A DNA stretch of 64,000 nucleotides from contig JBFELO010000002.1 of the NCBI GenBank assembly GCA_041552055.1, positions 32,698 to 96,697 on the forward strand, read 5' to 3'. The translations under genes and the position numbers were made by a program. Shown here piece after piece: positions 43,352-51,893 of this stretch. How positions within the stretch are numbered: the stretch's first letter is position 1; every line of letters starts with the position of its first letter. The DNA is from JBFELO01 sp041552055. Its GTDB lineage: Bacteria; Acidobacteriota; Thermoanaerobaculia; Thermoanaerobaculales; Sulfomarinibacteraceae. The notes under the pieces are model-generated. The model did no database searches. It was not told the DNA's origin and saw nothing but the letters and a program-made list of their open reading frames with translations.

Positions 43352-43522
43352 GTACGACAGGAGGGCAAACCTGACTCGAGGAGACAGGCAGGACCCGCAT
43401 GTCTCACGAGATTCCTGCTGCGCCCTCGGGACAAAACCGGCGAGACGTGCGGGTTGGGAGTCACGCCTCGGCGAACTCCCGCAACCACTCTTCCGTTTCC
43501 CCTGTCGAGAACGGAGGTTCGA

Positions 43523-44017
43523 ATGACCAGATCTGCCGGTCGGATGCTCATGGTTTCGGCGCTCGCGATCGCTACGATCGCATGTGCCAGCTCGACGCCT
43601 GCCGAGCAGAAGTCGCTCACCGTGTCCGAGTCGAAGGACGGTCAGGGCGTGGTGGTCGCCGTTTCCGAGGCCCTCGCTCGCGAGCTGCTCGAGGACACGT
43701 TGGGCTCGGAGCTCAACTGTGACGGCGAGTTGGACCCCGAGTTCGAGGACATGTTGCGGACGCTCGACCGGCAGGGCCGTGGCGGTCGTGCCACGCTCAC
43801 CGACGAGGACTCGGTCGTGACCGCCCACCGTCGCGGACGAACCGTCGAGTTCGACGTGCGGGACCTCGAGGGAGGGGGCGCGATCGAGGTGGTCATGCCG
43901 TGGGCCGTGGCCGACTGCCTGCTCGGCGAGAGCGCCACTCTCGACAAGGGGTTCGCAGACGTCCGAGTCACGATCAAGGGCGAGGGCGGCGGAAGCTCAG
44001 AGCTTCGCGTCGACTGA
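43523..44017 (+). CDS. Small lipoprotein of unknown function
   Basis: The 164-residue protein has a lipoprotein signal (ALAIATIAC) and an acidic mature part with alternating charge (SEALARELLEDTLGSEL, ELDPEFEDMLRTL). No family was recognised; a short DUF-type fold is likely. GGAGG lies 5 bases before the ATG. Confidence 0.75.
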   Translation: MTRSAGRMLMVSALAIATIACASSTPAEQKSLTVSESKDGQGVVVAVSEALARELLEDTLGSELNCDGELDPEFEDMLRTLDRQGRGGRATLTDEDSVVTAHRRGRTVEFDVRDLEGGGAIEVVMPWAVADCLLGESATLDKGFADVRVTIKGEGGGSSELRVD

Positions 44018-44019
44018 CG

Positions 44020-44136
44020 TCAACTCGCGGTGGCTTGACTTCGCAGGTCCTCTTCGATGACAGGCGCACGACAGTAGGGGCAGAGCGCGCATAGGATCAG
44101 CAGTCCCAGCAGCGCCAACCATAGAGTCCCTTTCAC
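44020..44136 (-). CDS. Short membrane ORF, possible truncated gene
   Basis: A GTG start with GGTG upstream encodes 38 residues with one helix (LWLALLGLLILCALCPYC), then RAPVIEEDLRSQATAS. It resembles the beginning of OmpA- or BON-type envelope proteins, with the rest missing. It ends three bases from the stop of the converging lipoprotein gene. Confidence 0.35.
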   Translation of the reverse strand: MKGTLWLALLGLLILCALCPYCRAPVIEEDLRSQATAS

Positions 44137-44462
44137 CTGTCACCCCCGATTGTTGTGGTGGGTTTCCGAGTTTGACCGCAGCAGTTCCCGACCCCTCCCC
44201 CAGGAGCGAGACCTGACCGAGGCCGCGCAGCTTCCCAATCTTTCTCGATCCACTCGTGATCGGGGCGGGATGATACTCACGTTCGATTGACCTGTTCACC
44301 CCCGTGACGTATCGCCATGGTTCGAACCATCACTCGGGTATTGGCCCGTCCCCCGTTGTGCATCCGACCGCCGGTGACATGCTAGGCTGCGCACGGCGTG
44401 ATCTGGACAACCGAGCGGTCTCGATGAACCTCGCTCCACGCGACGACATAGAGGACACGGCG
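44137..44462. other. 326-base gap before the TAXI gene
   Basis: No gene, repeat or clear promoter is seen here. The TAXI frame is open upstream to 44304, but no good start codon was found before 44463. Confidence 0.5.
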
Positions 44463-45809
44463 ATGGAACACACCACATCCGAGTCCAACGTTGGCTCCGC
44501 CATTCCGCTACGGACCGTCATCGCGGCGCTCGTCGCGTGCGCCGTCATCGTGGGCGGATTCCTCATCTACCGGCTGGTTTCGGAGGGCGACCAGCAACGC
44601 GACATCGTGATTGCCACTGGGCCGGAGGGCGGCACCTACCACACACTCGGAACGGCCCTGGCAAAGGTGCTCGAGAGCGAGGGTATCGTGCACTCCGCGA
44701 CCCCCCTGCCCACCGAGGGCAGCGTTTCCAACATGGACTTGATCGGAGACGGGACAAAGGAGGTCCAGTTCGCGATCGTGCAAAGCGACACGCCCGCGCA
44801 CGACGACGCCCTGCTGGTGGCCCACCTGTACGACGAGGTGCTGCACCTGCTGGTCGCCACGCGTCTCGCCGGAGAGATCGCGACGGTGCACGATCTGGAG
44901 GGACACCGGGCGGCAATCGGAGCCCGCGGAAGCGGCACCCGACAGGTAGCCATGCGGGTGCTTGATCACTTCAGGGTCGGGGTGGGCGAGGCGCTGGAGA
45001 TCTCGCCGCGGGCAGCGGTCGATGGTCTCGTGGAAGGTACCGTCGACGCGGTCTTTCTGCTCACAGCCGTCCCCTCGCCCGCGGTCGACGAGCTGTGTCG
45101 CAGGAATGCGGTGCGGTTCCTGTCGCTCGGCGACGCCCAGGAGGCGGGAAACGAGGCGGAAGGTGTCGCGCTCGTCAACCCGAGCCTGCACGGCACCGTC
45201 ATTCCGAGACAGACCTACGGCGTCCTGCCCGAGCGACCGGTGAGCTCGATCGGGGTGACCGCCCAGCTGGTCGCCTCAAGTCGAGCGGACGGCGATCTGG
45301 TGCGCGATGTGACTGACGCCCTGTTCCGCTACCGGTCCCAGCTCGTCGTGGGTGGCGGCGAGCTCGCGGTCGCGAAACGGATCCGCGAGCGGTACCGGCC
45401 CGGCTCGACCATCGTCCCATATCACCACGGCGCGGTGGCCTACTACGAGCGGTCGCAGCCGCCTTTCCTGGTGGAGTACGCCGAGGCAATCAGCCTCGGA
45501 CTGACACTCCTGGTCGGTCTCTACTCCGGCTCCATCGCGCTGCGCGAGTGGATGCGTCGTCGCAAGAAGAACCGCATCGACGGCTATTACGTGGAGACGG
45601 TCGAGCTCACCGCCGATCTGAGCCACGCGTCAGTCGAGTCACTGAACAAGACCCACGACGCCCTCGTGGGATTGCGTCAGAAGGCGTTCGCAGACCTGGT
45701 GGCGGAGAAGCTCGACCCCAACGAGTCGTTCACCATTCTGCAAGATCACATCAACAGCGAGCTGGCGACCATCGAGTCGTTGCTCGAGTCCAGATCGCGA
45801 CCACGCTAG
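44463..45809 (+). CDS. TAXI-family TRAP solute-binding protein, membrane-anchored
   Basis: The 448-residue protein has an N-terminal membrane helix (about 18-38) and a TAXI-type binding domain (IVIATGPEGGTYHTLGTAL ... FAIVQSDT ... GSGTRQVAMRVL ... DAVFLLTAVPSPAVDEL). A second membrane helix follows (about 352-370), then a basic cytoplasmic tail (REWMRRRKKNRIDGYY ...) and a C-terminal coiled helix. Unlike secreted TAXI proteins it is anchored at both ends, and no TRAP permease lies nearby. A role as a sensor rather than a transporter subunit is an inference. GAGG precedes the ATG. Confidence 0.85.
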   Translation: MEHTTSESNVGSAIPLRTVIAALVACAVIVGGFLIYRLVSEGDQQRDIVIATGPEGGTYHTLGTALAKVLESEGIVHSATPLPTEGSVSNMDLIGDGTKEVQFAIVQSDTPAHDDALLVAHLYDEVLHLLVATRLAGEIATVHDLEGHRAAIGARGSGTRQVAMRVLDHFRVGVGEALEISPRAAVDGLVEGTVDAVFLLTAVPSPAVDELCRRNAVRFLSLGDAQEAGNEAEGVALVNPSLHGTVIPRQTYGVLPERPVSSIGVTAQLVASSRADGDLVRDVTDALFRYRSQLVVGGGELAVAKRIRERYRPGSTIVPYHHGAVAYYERSQPPFLVEYAEAISLGLTLLVGLYSGSIALREWMRRRKKNRIDGYYVETVELTADLSHASVESLNKTHDALVGLRQKAFADLVAEKLDPNESFTILQDHINSELATIESLLESRSRPR

Positions 45810-45853
45810 CCCGGACCATGCCTGTTCACGTGACTCGGGAGGAGGGCCCGTCT

Positions 45854-45913
45854 CCGTATCCGTCTCCGTTCCCGGTAATGCGGCGTGGGGTCGGAATAGG
45901 GAGACGGATACGG
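45854..45913. repeat. Perfect YCCGTN hairpin between convergent genes
   Basis: CCGTATCCGTCTCC (45854-45867) and GGAGACGGATACGG (45900-45913) pair perfectly, with a 32-base loop. It lies between the TAXI stop and the histidine ammonia-lyase stop, so it could serve both as terminator. Confidence 0.85.
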
Positions 45914-45980
45914 TTCTCTGTGGGTGGATCTTCAGTGGTGTCCGAACCCACCCGATCCAACTGCATTGCCACCGCCCGCG

Positions 45981-47483
45981 CTATTCGAGGACGTCGACGA
46001 GATCCGTGACCAGCTCGCACGCAGCGTCGATGTCCGGCGCCAGGATGCGATCATCCTCGAGCCGCGGCACCCGGGCGCGCAGCCGACCTACCGCACGCTC
46101 GAGGGGCTCCGACGTGCGCAAGGGGCGGTGGAACTCGAGCGCCTGCACCGACGCCAGGTACTCCATCCCGAGCACCTGCCGCAGCATCTCCACGACCCGA
46201 CCCAGCTTGCGGCCCGACCACGTGGACATCGAGACATGATCCTCCTGGCCGGCCGAGGTCGGGATCGAGTCCACCGAAGCGGGGTGCGCCAGCGTCTTGC
46301 ACTCACTGACCAGCGAGGCCGCCGACACCTGGACCATCATGAAACCGGAGTTGAGTCCAGGCCGCGGGGCGAGGAAGGCCGGCAACCCCGACTGTGCGCT
46401 GTTGACCATTCGCGCCAGCCTCCGCTCCGAGATCGAAGCGAGGTCGGTCAGCGCGGCCGACAGATAGTCGAACACCACCGCGAGCGGCGCCCCGTGGAAG
46501 TTTCCGCCAGAGATCACTCGACCGTCGGGGAAGACCATCGGGTTGTCGGTCGCCGAGTTGAGTTCGATCTCGAGCACACGATAGACGTGCTCAAGGGCGT
46601 CCCGCGCGGCTCCGTGCACCTGGGGCGAGCACCGCAGGGAGTAGGCATCCTGAACACGCCCACAGTCGCGGTGGGAGACACGGATCTCGGAACCCGCCAC
46701 GAGCGCGCGCAGGCGCCCGGCGCTGGCCTGCTGTCCCGGATGAGGACGCGCCTCATGGACCGCCGAGTCGAACGCTGCGTCGGTACCGGCCAACGCGTCC
46801 AGCGTGAGCGCACACACGACATCGGCGGCATCGAGAAGACATCGGGCCTCCACCAGCGCCAGCGCGCCGATCGCGGCTGACGCCTGAGTGCCGTTGATCA
46901 GGGCCAGACCCTCCTTCGCCCGGAGAACCACCGGCTCGATCTCGGCACGCCGAAGCGCCTCGGCCGCCGGTAGCCGATCACCCTCGAAGCGTGCCTCTCC
47001 CTCGCCGACGAGTGGTAGTGCCAGGTGGGCGAGCGGCGCCAGATCTCCAGACGCACCCACCGACCCCTGAGATGGGACAATCGGATGCACGCCCGCGTTC
47101 AGCAAATCGAGCACCCGGTCGATCAGCTCGGCCCTGCAGCCGGCCAGACCGGTCGCGAGCACGTTGGCCCGCAGCAGCAACATGGCCCGCACCACGCGAT
47201 CGGAGAACGGCTCTCCGACGCCGCACGCGTGGGACCGCAGCAGATTGAGCTGCAATTGGTCGAGTTGGTCCGGCGAAATCCGCACATCAGCCAGCTTGCC
47301 GAACCCCGTATTGACGCCGTACACTATCTCGCCCGCGGCGAGGATGTCCTGCACGACCCGCCTCGAGGCCGCGACTCTCTCGCGGGCGTCCTGCGCCAGT
47401 TCGACCCGTGCAAGACGGGTCGCGACCGCGTCCACGTCGCTGACCGTCACGTGTTGCCCGTCGATGGTGATGGTATGGGTCAC
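45981..47483 (-). CDS. hutH: Histidine ammonia-lyase
   Basis: The 500-residue enzyme deaminates L-histidine to urocanate. The MIO prosthetic group forms from Ala144-Ser145-Gly146 in SVGASGDLAPLAH. Tyr55 in YGVNTGFG and the downstream QEDHVS motif are the other catalytic landmarks. Length and order match bacterial HAL. The MIO family also contains phenylalanine/tyrosine lyases, but the context and spacing favour HAL. A TAGAAT box lies about 25 bases before the start. hutU, hutI and hutF/G are not in the window. Confidence 0.95.
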   Translation of the reverse strand: MTHTITIDGQHVTVSDVDAVATRLARVELAQDARERVAASRRVVQDILAAGEIVYGVNTGFGKLADVRISPDQLDQLQLNLLRSHACGVGEPFSDRVVRAMLLLRANVLATGLAGCRAELIDRVLDLLNAGVHPIVPSQGSVGASGDLAPLAHLALPLVGEGEARFEGDRLPAAEALRRAEIEPVVLRAKEGLALINGTQASAAIGALALVEARCLLDAADVVCALTLDALAGTDAAFDSAVHEARPHPGQQASAGRLRALVAGSEIRVSHRDCGRVQDAYSLRCSPQVHGAARDALEHVYRVLEIELNSATDNPMVFPDGRVISGGNFHGAPLAVVFDYLSAALTDLASISERRLARMVNSAQSGLPAFLAPRPGLNSGFMMVQVSAASLVSECKTLAHPASVDSIPTSAGQEDHVSMSTWSGRKLGRVVEMLRQVLGMEYLASVQALEFHRPLRTSEPLERAVGRLRARVPRLEDDRILAPDIDAACELVTDLVDVLE

Positions 47484-47768
47484 TGTGCTTTCCTCGCTTC
47501 GTGATGATTCTAGCGTGGAGGCATGTGTGCCGGGGTTCGGATCGACGGTCGACAGCTCGGGACTGGCCCGTACTTCTCACCAGCTGCCTGCTGCAGTCGG
47601 CGAAGGTGTGGCTGGCGCTCCGAGATATGCGCGCGTCAGATGCGATCGCTCGCAGCCCCGGGCGGGAGTTGTGGCCGCGTCTCGAGCCTCTTCGCCCGGG
47701 TGGGTGGGGGCCCTGGATTCTATACCTCAGATCGAATCCTAGCCGTTCACTCCTGTTCCGACCACGCG

Positions 47769-47954
47769 TCAGCTCGCGCTGCGGATCCCCCACACGCCGA
47801 CCCCGGCAATCACGATCCCCAGCACAGTGCCGACGATCTGTTTCCAGCCGAATCCGGGACCGGTGCCGACACCGATCACGTCCGCCAACACGCTGAGCGA
47901 TGCCAGCGCCACCCCCATCACCACGAGTGCGACCGACCGACTCCGTGCTGCCAT
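47769..47954 (-). CDS. Small two-helix membrane protein
   Basis: The 61-residue protein has two membrane helices (about 6-25 and 35-55) linked by a Gly-rich loop. No family recognised. The ATG at 47954 has GGAGGA just upstream and is preferred over the start at 47984. It lies directly after the GGDEF-EAL gene, with 39 bases between, so co-transcription is possible. The 285 bases from 47484 to 47768 hold no other feature. Confidence 0.65.
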   Translation of the reverse strand: MAARSRSVALVVMGVALASLSVLADVIGVGTGPGFGWKQIVGTVLGIVIAGVGVWGIRSAS

Positions 47955-47993
47955 GATGTCCTCCAGGTTCAGAAATAGTCCCAATGCACCCAG

Positions 47994-50480
47994 TTACCAC
48001 ACCGGATGGACCAACAACATACGCTCGGCCCCGGTGTCGTCCACGGGACCGGAGAGGAGTTTCCCCTGTCCGAGGGAGCAACAGAGCTCGAGCAGCCGCC
48101 GAAGCTGATCTCGCTCCTCGATCCCCTCGAGGATTACCTGCAGCCCCAGGTGGACGGCAAGCGCGTTGAGGCCGTCCACCATCCTCCACCGCTCCTGGTC
48201 GTCAGCTATGCCGGCCAGGAACGACCTGTCGATCTTGACCGCGGTGAACGGATAGCGGTGGAGCTCGGCCAGCGACAGACCGCCGGTTCCAAAGGAGTCG
48301 AGACACAGCGGGACCCCGAGCTCGTGGAGACCGACAATGACCTCGGGAATCGGTCCTCCCCGATCCGACAGGAGCCCCTCCGAGATCTCGATCATCAGAT
48401 CTGCGGGGCGGACACCCGAACTCTCGATCGCGGCAGCAACGTCCGCCACGAGTTCCGGATGACCCATCTGCCTGGCACTCAGGTTGACGCTCACGAACAA
48501 TCCATCAGCCACGTCACCGAGTGCACGCCAGCTGCCGAGCTGGTCACACGCCAGTCGCAGCACCTCGCGCCCGATCGGCACGATCAGGCCGGTGTCCTCC
48601 GCCACCTGGAGGAATCCCTCGGGAAGCACCAGGTCTCCGCTCGCCCGTTGCCAGCGGAGCAGCGCTTCGAACCCGGCCACCCGACCGTCGGCCAGGGCGC
48701 CTATCGGTTGGAAGTGAAGTCGAAATTCGTGGTCTTTCAGCGCTCGCCGGAGGTCGTTTTCGACGGTGAATGCATGCCACGCCCTGTCGAGCATGGACGA
48801 CTCGTACACCAGCCAACGGTCCCGCCCGGTCCGCTTGGCCTCGTACAGCGCGGCCTCCGCCTCCCGGAACAGCTCATTGGCATCACGCTCGTCGCCGCAC
48901 GCAACGATACCCATGCTCGCGGTGCAGTGGACGGTGTGGTCGCCAAAGGTGAACGGATCGTCGAGCTCCGTCCTGATCGTGTCCGCCGTTTCTGTCGCAG
49001 CGGCCAGTCCTTCCAGGGGGTGGAGGATGACCCCGAACACGTCCCCACCGCACCTGGCCACCGTGTCGGCGGCCGGCACCGCCCGCTCCAGACGACGGGT
49101 CACGACCTGCAAGAGCAGGTCGCCGATCCGGTGGCCCAAGCAGTCGTTGAGCATCCGGAAACGGTCCAAACCGAGCAGGACCAACGCGAGCTGACCCTGT
49201 TGACGAAAACGCGCGTTCGACAACAACGTCTCCAGCCGATCGAGCATCGACAGCCGGTTCGGCAGGCCGGTCAGGCCGTCGTGGAATGCGTTGTGAATCA
49301 ACTGCTGCTCCACCTGCTGGCGCTCGGTCTGATTGAGCAACGACACCGCCACCCGACCCGACCCGCTCAGAGGCGCCAGGGTCGCGAGCACGTGCACGGA
49401 CCGACCGCGGCGGTGGACCAGATCGAATCTGATGGTCCGCGGAACGGCGTCCGGGTCGAGCTGCAGCCGCCTGAGTTGGTCACGCACCCTGTCGCCATCA
49501 GCGGCCACCACGAAATCGGTCCACCTTCGCTTGCCTTCGAGTTCCTCCCGCGAGTACCCCGACATTCGCTCGTACGACGAGTTGACGACGCCGATCGTGG
49601 TGTCTTCCTCGAGGATGATCGTGGCCGAATTGGTGAACTCGAAGACAGCGCGGTAGTCCTCGTTTGCCCTGCGAATCGCCTCGTGTGCGCGGCGGGCAAG
49701 CGTCACGTCTTCTACGAGGCCATCGACCACACCCGTTCCTCCGAGTGACGGGCGCACCCGTACGGTCAGCGAGACCCACACCGTCGTGCCGTCCCTCCGC
49801 CTCATCTCGGCCTGGAAATCGCGGATCTGCCCTTCCCCCTCGACACGGTTCCGGAGGCCACGTTGTACCGCGGCATCGACAAACAGCTCGAACAGCGACA
49901 GATCTCGCATCGCCCGCGAAGAGGGGACGCCGACCAAACGCAATAGGGCGGCGTTGGCCTCGACGAAACGACCGTCTATCGACGTTCGGAACACCCCCAC
50001 GTTCAGCGAATCGAACAGATCCTGAAGCCGCGTCTCCAGGCTGTCGGCGCGGGTTGCGACCTCCATCTTCTGGAGCGCCGATCGCACGCTGGAACGCAGA
50101 CGGATGGCAAGCTCCCCAGACTTCGGGATATACGCCTCCAGGCCTTCTCTGAGGGCAGCCGCGGCCACGGCCTCGTTTTCGAATCTCGCCACCATGATGA
50201 CCGGGATCGAAGGTTTGAGACTCTTGACCGCGGTCAGCACCTCCTTGCCCGAGGACCAGTGCAGATCCTGCTCGGTGATGAGCAGGTCGAAGTCCGGATC
50301 CTTCAGAGCGTGGAAGAAACCCACGTGATCGGTAACCTCGCGGATCTCCACCGGGACCACGTCGCTGCGCACGATCGCCGTGATCCGCTCCCGATCCGAG
50401 GCGTCATCGTCGACCACCACGACGCGGATCGCTGTCCGACGTTGCTTCGAGGCTCGCAAGTCGTGGAGTGGGCTCACCAT
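47994..50480 (-). CDS. Receiver-PAS-PAS-GGDEF-EAL protein with degenerate motifs
   Basis: The 828-residue protein runs: response-regulator receiver at about 17-130, two PAS domains (about 150-280 and 290-410), GGDEF-like domain (about 420-580) and EAL domain (about 590-828). Several key residues deviate. The receiver phospho-acceptor position reads LLITEQD, Glu instead of Asp. The cyclase motif is GGDVF instead of GGDEF. The EAL motif FEALLRW is kept, but DDFGTG is DSFGTG. It may sense c-di-GMP or GTP and act as an effector rather than make or break c-di-GMP. No membrane helix. Confidence 0.9.
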   Translation of the reverse strand: MVSPLHDLRASKQRRTAIRVVVVDDDASDRERITAIVRSDVVPVEIREVTDHVGFFHALKDPDFDLLITEQDLHWSSGKEVLTAVKSLKPSIPVIMVARFENEAVAAAALREGLEAYIPKSGELAIRLRSSVRSALQKMEVATRADSLETRLQDLFDSLNVGVFRTSIDGRFVEANAALLRLVGVPSSRAMRDLSLFELFVDAAVQRGLRNRVEGEGQIRDFQAEMRRRDGTTVWVSLTVRVRPSLGGTGVVDGLVEDVTLARRAHEAIRRANEDYRAVFEFTNSATIILEEDTTIGVVNSSYERMSGYSREELEGKRRWTDFVVAADGDRVRDQLRRLQLDPDAVPRTIRFDLVHRRGRSVHVLATLAPLSGSGRVAVSLLNQTERQQVEQQLIHNAFHDGLTGLPNRLSMLDRLETLLSNARFRQQGQLALVLLGLDRFRMLNDCLGHRIGDLLLQVVTRRLERAVPAADTVARCGGDVFGVILHPLEGLAAATETADTIRTELDDPFTFGDHTVHCTASMGIVACGDERDANELFREAEAALYEAKRTGRDRWLVYESSMLDRAWHAFTVENDLRRALKDHEFRLHFQPIGALADGRVAGFEALLRWQRASGDLVLPEGFLQVAEDTGLIVPIGREVLRLACDQLGSWRALGDVADGLFVSVNLSARQMGHPELVADVAAAIESSGVRPADLMIEISEGLLSDRGGPIPEVIVGLHELGVPLCLDSFGTGGLSLAELHRYPFTAVKIDRSFLAGIADDQERWRMVDGLNALAVHLGLQVILEGIEERDQLRRLLELCCSLGQGKLLSGPVDDTGAERMLLVHPVW

Positions 50481-50635
50481 ACCGTCTTCCTATCGAGAGG
50501 TGCCATTGTACCCGCTCATGGCCCCCTGCCACCCCCCGCCCCCCTGTCGCTCGACCGATCCCACCTCAGATCAAAGTCACGGATTCCGCGGCCAGCGGTC
50601 CAGCGACGAGCAGCCAGCGACGGGTGGGCGGGGGG

Positions 50636-51148
50636 CTAGAACGGCGCGAACCCGCCCTCGGCCCAGTGGTCCTGCCGGACGCCGTCGTACAGCATACGGA
50701 GAGCCTCGAGGTGCTGCCGCTCCCAGTCCGCGAGAAACGCATAGAACTCTCTCACCTCGCGTTCTCCGGTGGCATCGGCGGCGTTCGAGAAGCACTCGAT
50801 CGCGTTCGTCTCGAGCGTCATCCCGATCGACAGCACGCCGAGCTCGAAGGTCGCACCGCCCGCCTGCTCCTTGAACCGGTCAGTGAAGAAGGTCGCGGTG
50901 AACGCCTTGAGATCCGGATCCCGGAAATGCACGTTGAACGCCTCGAGGCCACGTTCGTCGTACGAGCTCATGACACCCTTCAGGTACGCCTGGTGCTGGA
51001 CCTCGTCCTTGGCGAGCTTTTCGAACAGCTCCCCGACCGCCGGCTTGGACGCCTGGTCGGCGGCCATGGAGTAGAACGTGTAGCCGTCGACCTCTATCTG
51101 GTAGGCCTTCCTCAGAATCTCGTGAATCTTTCCCTCGGCTTCGGTCAT
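50636..51148 (-). CDS. Ferritin-like (rubrerythrin-type) di-iron protein
   Basis: The 170-residue protein has a four-helix bundle with two E-x2-H motifs: DEVQHQAY (about 48-55) and DWERQHLEA (about 141-149), plus other Glu residues in helices 1 and 3 (EVDGYTFY, LETNAIECF). There is no C-terminal rubredoxin domain, so it is a short rubrerythrin-like or ferritin-like protein, perhaps reducing peroxide or holding iron. It ends a redox operon rich in Fe-S proteins, consistent with a protective role. Confidence 0.88.
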   Translation of the reverse strand: MTEAEGKIHEILRKAYQIEVDGYTFYSMAADQASKPAVGELFEKLAKDEVQHQAYLKGVMSSYDERGLEAFNVHFRDPDLKAFTATFFTDRFKEQAGGATFELGVLSIGMTLETNAIECFSNAADATGEREVREFYAFLADWERQHLEALRMLYDGVRQDHWAEGGFAPF

Positions 51149-51176
51149 CTTCGCTACCCCATTTCAGACGAAATCA

Positions 51177-51312
51177 CCACAGAGACACAAAGACACAGAG
51201 CAAATCAGGGAGCGCGTCCTGGTCAATCCAAGTGCCTCCGAATTGTCACCTGATAGTTGATCGGCTCGAACACAGGCCAAAAAACCCTCTCTGTGTCTCT
51301 GTGCCTCTGTGG
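51177..51312. repeat. CACAGAG-type inverted repeat inside the redox operon
   Basis: The left arm (51177-51200, CCACAGAGACACAAAGACAC and onward) pairs with the right arm (51289-51312, CTCTGTGTCTCTGTGCCTCT and onward) with two mismatches over 24 bases. The loop is 88 bases. It separates the Fe-S gene and the ferritin-like gene of one operon. Related single arms occur at 61163-61190. Confidence 0.8.
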
Positions 51313-51313
51313 T

Positions 51314-51796
51314 TCAAATCATCGGTAGACCGCTCTCCATCGACGCGAGTTGGGAGTGGTCCAGCGGCTCGGGTGGAACGGCCGCCAGGTCCGCCGGCAC
51401 CCAGGCCAGGGCACCGGTCGGGCAGAACGGGACACACTTGGGATCACCGCCGCACAGGTCGCACTTCTGGACGCAGTGGTACGGGGTGTCCCAGAGCATA
51501 TTGCCGAATGGACACGCCCCGACGCAGCTGCGGCAGAGGATGCAGCGCGAGCGGACCATCTCGATCGCTCCGGTCTCGTCGTTTCGTGTCAGCGCTTCGG
51601 TAGGGCAGACCCTGGCGCAGGCCGCGTCGTCGCACTGAAAACACACTATTGGTGTGCCGAGCTCCGGGCCACGCCGGTGGATATTGATCCTTGTTTTTGC
51701 CGGCCTGCCTTCCCTGCCGTGGGCGAAGGCGCACGCCAACTCGCACTTGCCGCATGCTATGCACCGCTCGACCGAAACTTTGAAGATCATTCCCAT
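51314..51796 (-). CDS. Four-cluster ferredoxin-like protein (HycB/AorA type)
   Basis: The 160-residue protein has four Cys groups: CIACGKCELAC, CFQCDDAACARVCP, CILCRSCVGACPFG and CDLCGGDPKCVPFCP. This arrangement is that of the four-[4Fe-4S] electron-transfer subunits such as HycB, CooF and AorA. It probably passes electrons between ferredoxin and the NuoEFG-like module encoded just upstream. The ATG at 51796 has GGAGAAG 6 bases upstream; the longer frame would translate the YCCGTN repeat and is less likely. Confidence 0.9.
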   Translation of the reverse strand: MGMIFKVSVERCIACGKCELACAFAHGREGRPAKTRINIHRRGPELGTPIVCFQCDDAACARVCPTEALTRNDETGAIEMVRSRCILCRSCVGACPFGNMLWDTPYHCVQKCDLCGGDPKCVPFCPTGALAWVPADLAAVPPEPLDHSQLASMESGLPMI

Positions 51797-51893
51797 GCGC
51801 AGCTTCTCCGTACCCGTTCCCGTCCCCGCTCCCAACTTCCCCGTGGCAGGATCTGGGATTGGACTGTCATCGAACGACTCGACATCCTGTCTC

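Noticed and set aside
43130..43522. Small gene in the gap before the lipoprotein gene
   Set aside because: Frames here cross the inverted repeat and show no start with a ribosome site or plausible composition.
45981..47483. Complete histidine-utilisation operon
   Set aside because: Only hutH is present; neighbours are a TAXI gene and a small membrane protein.
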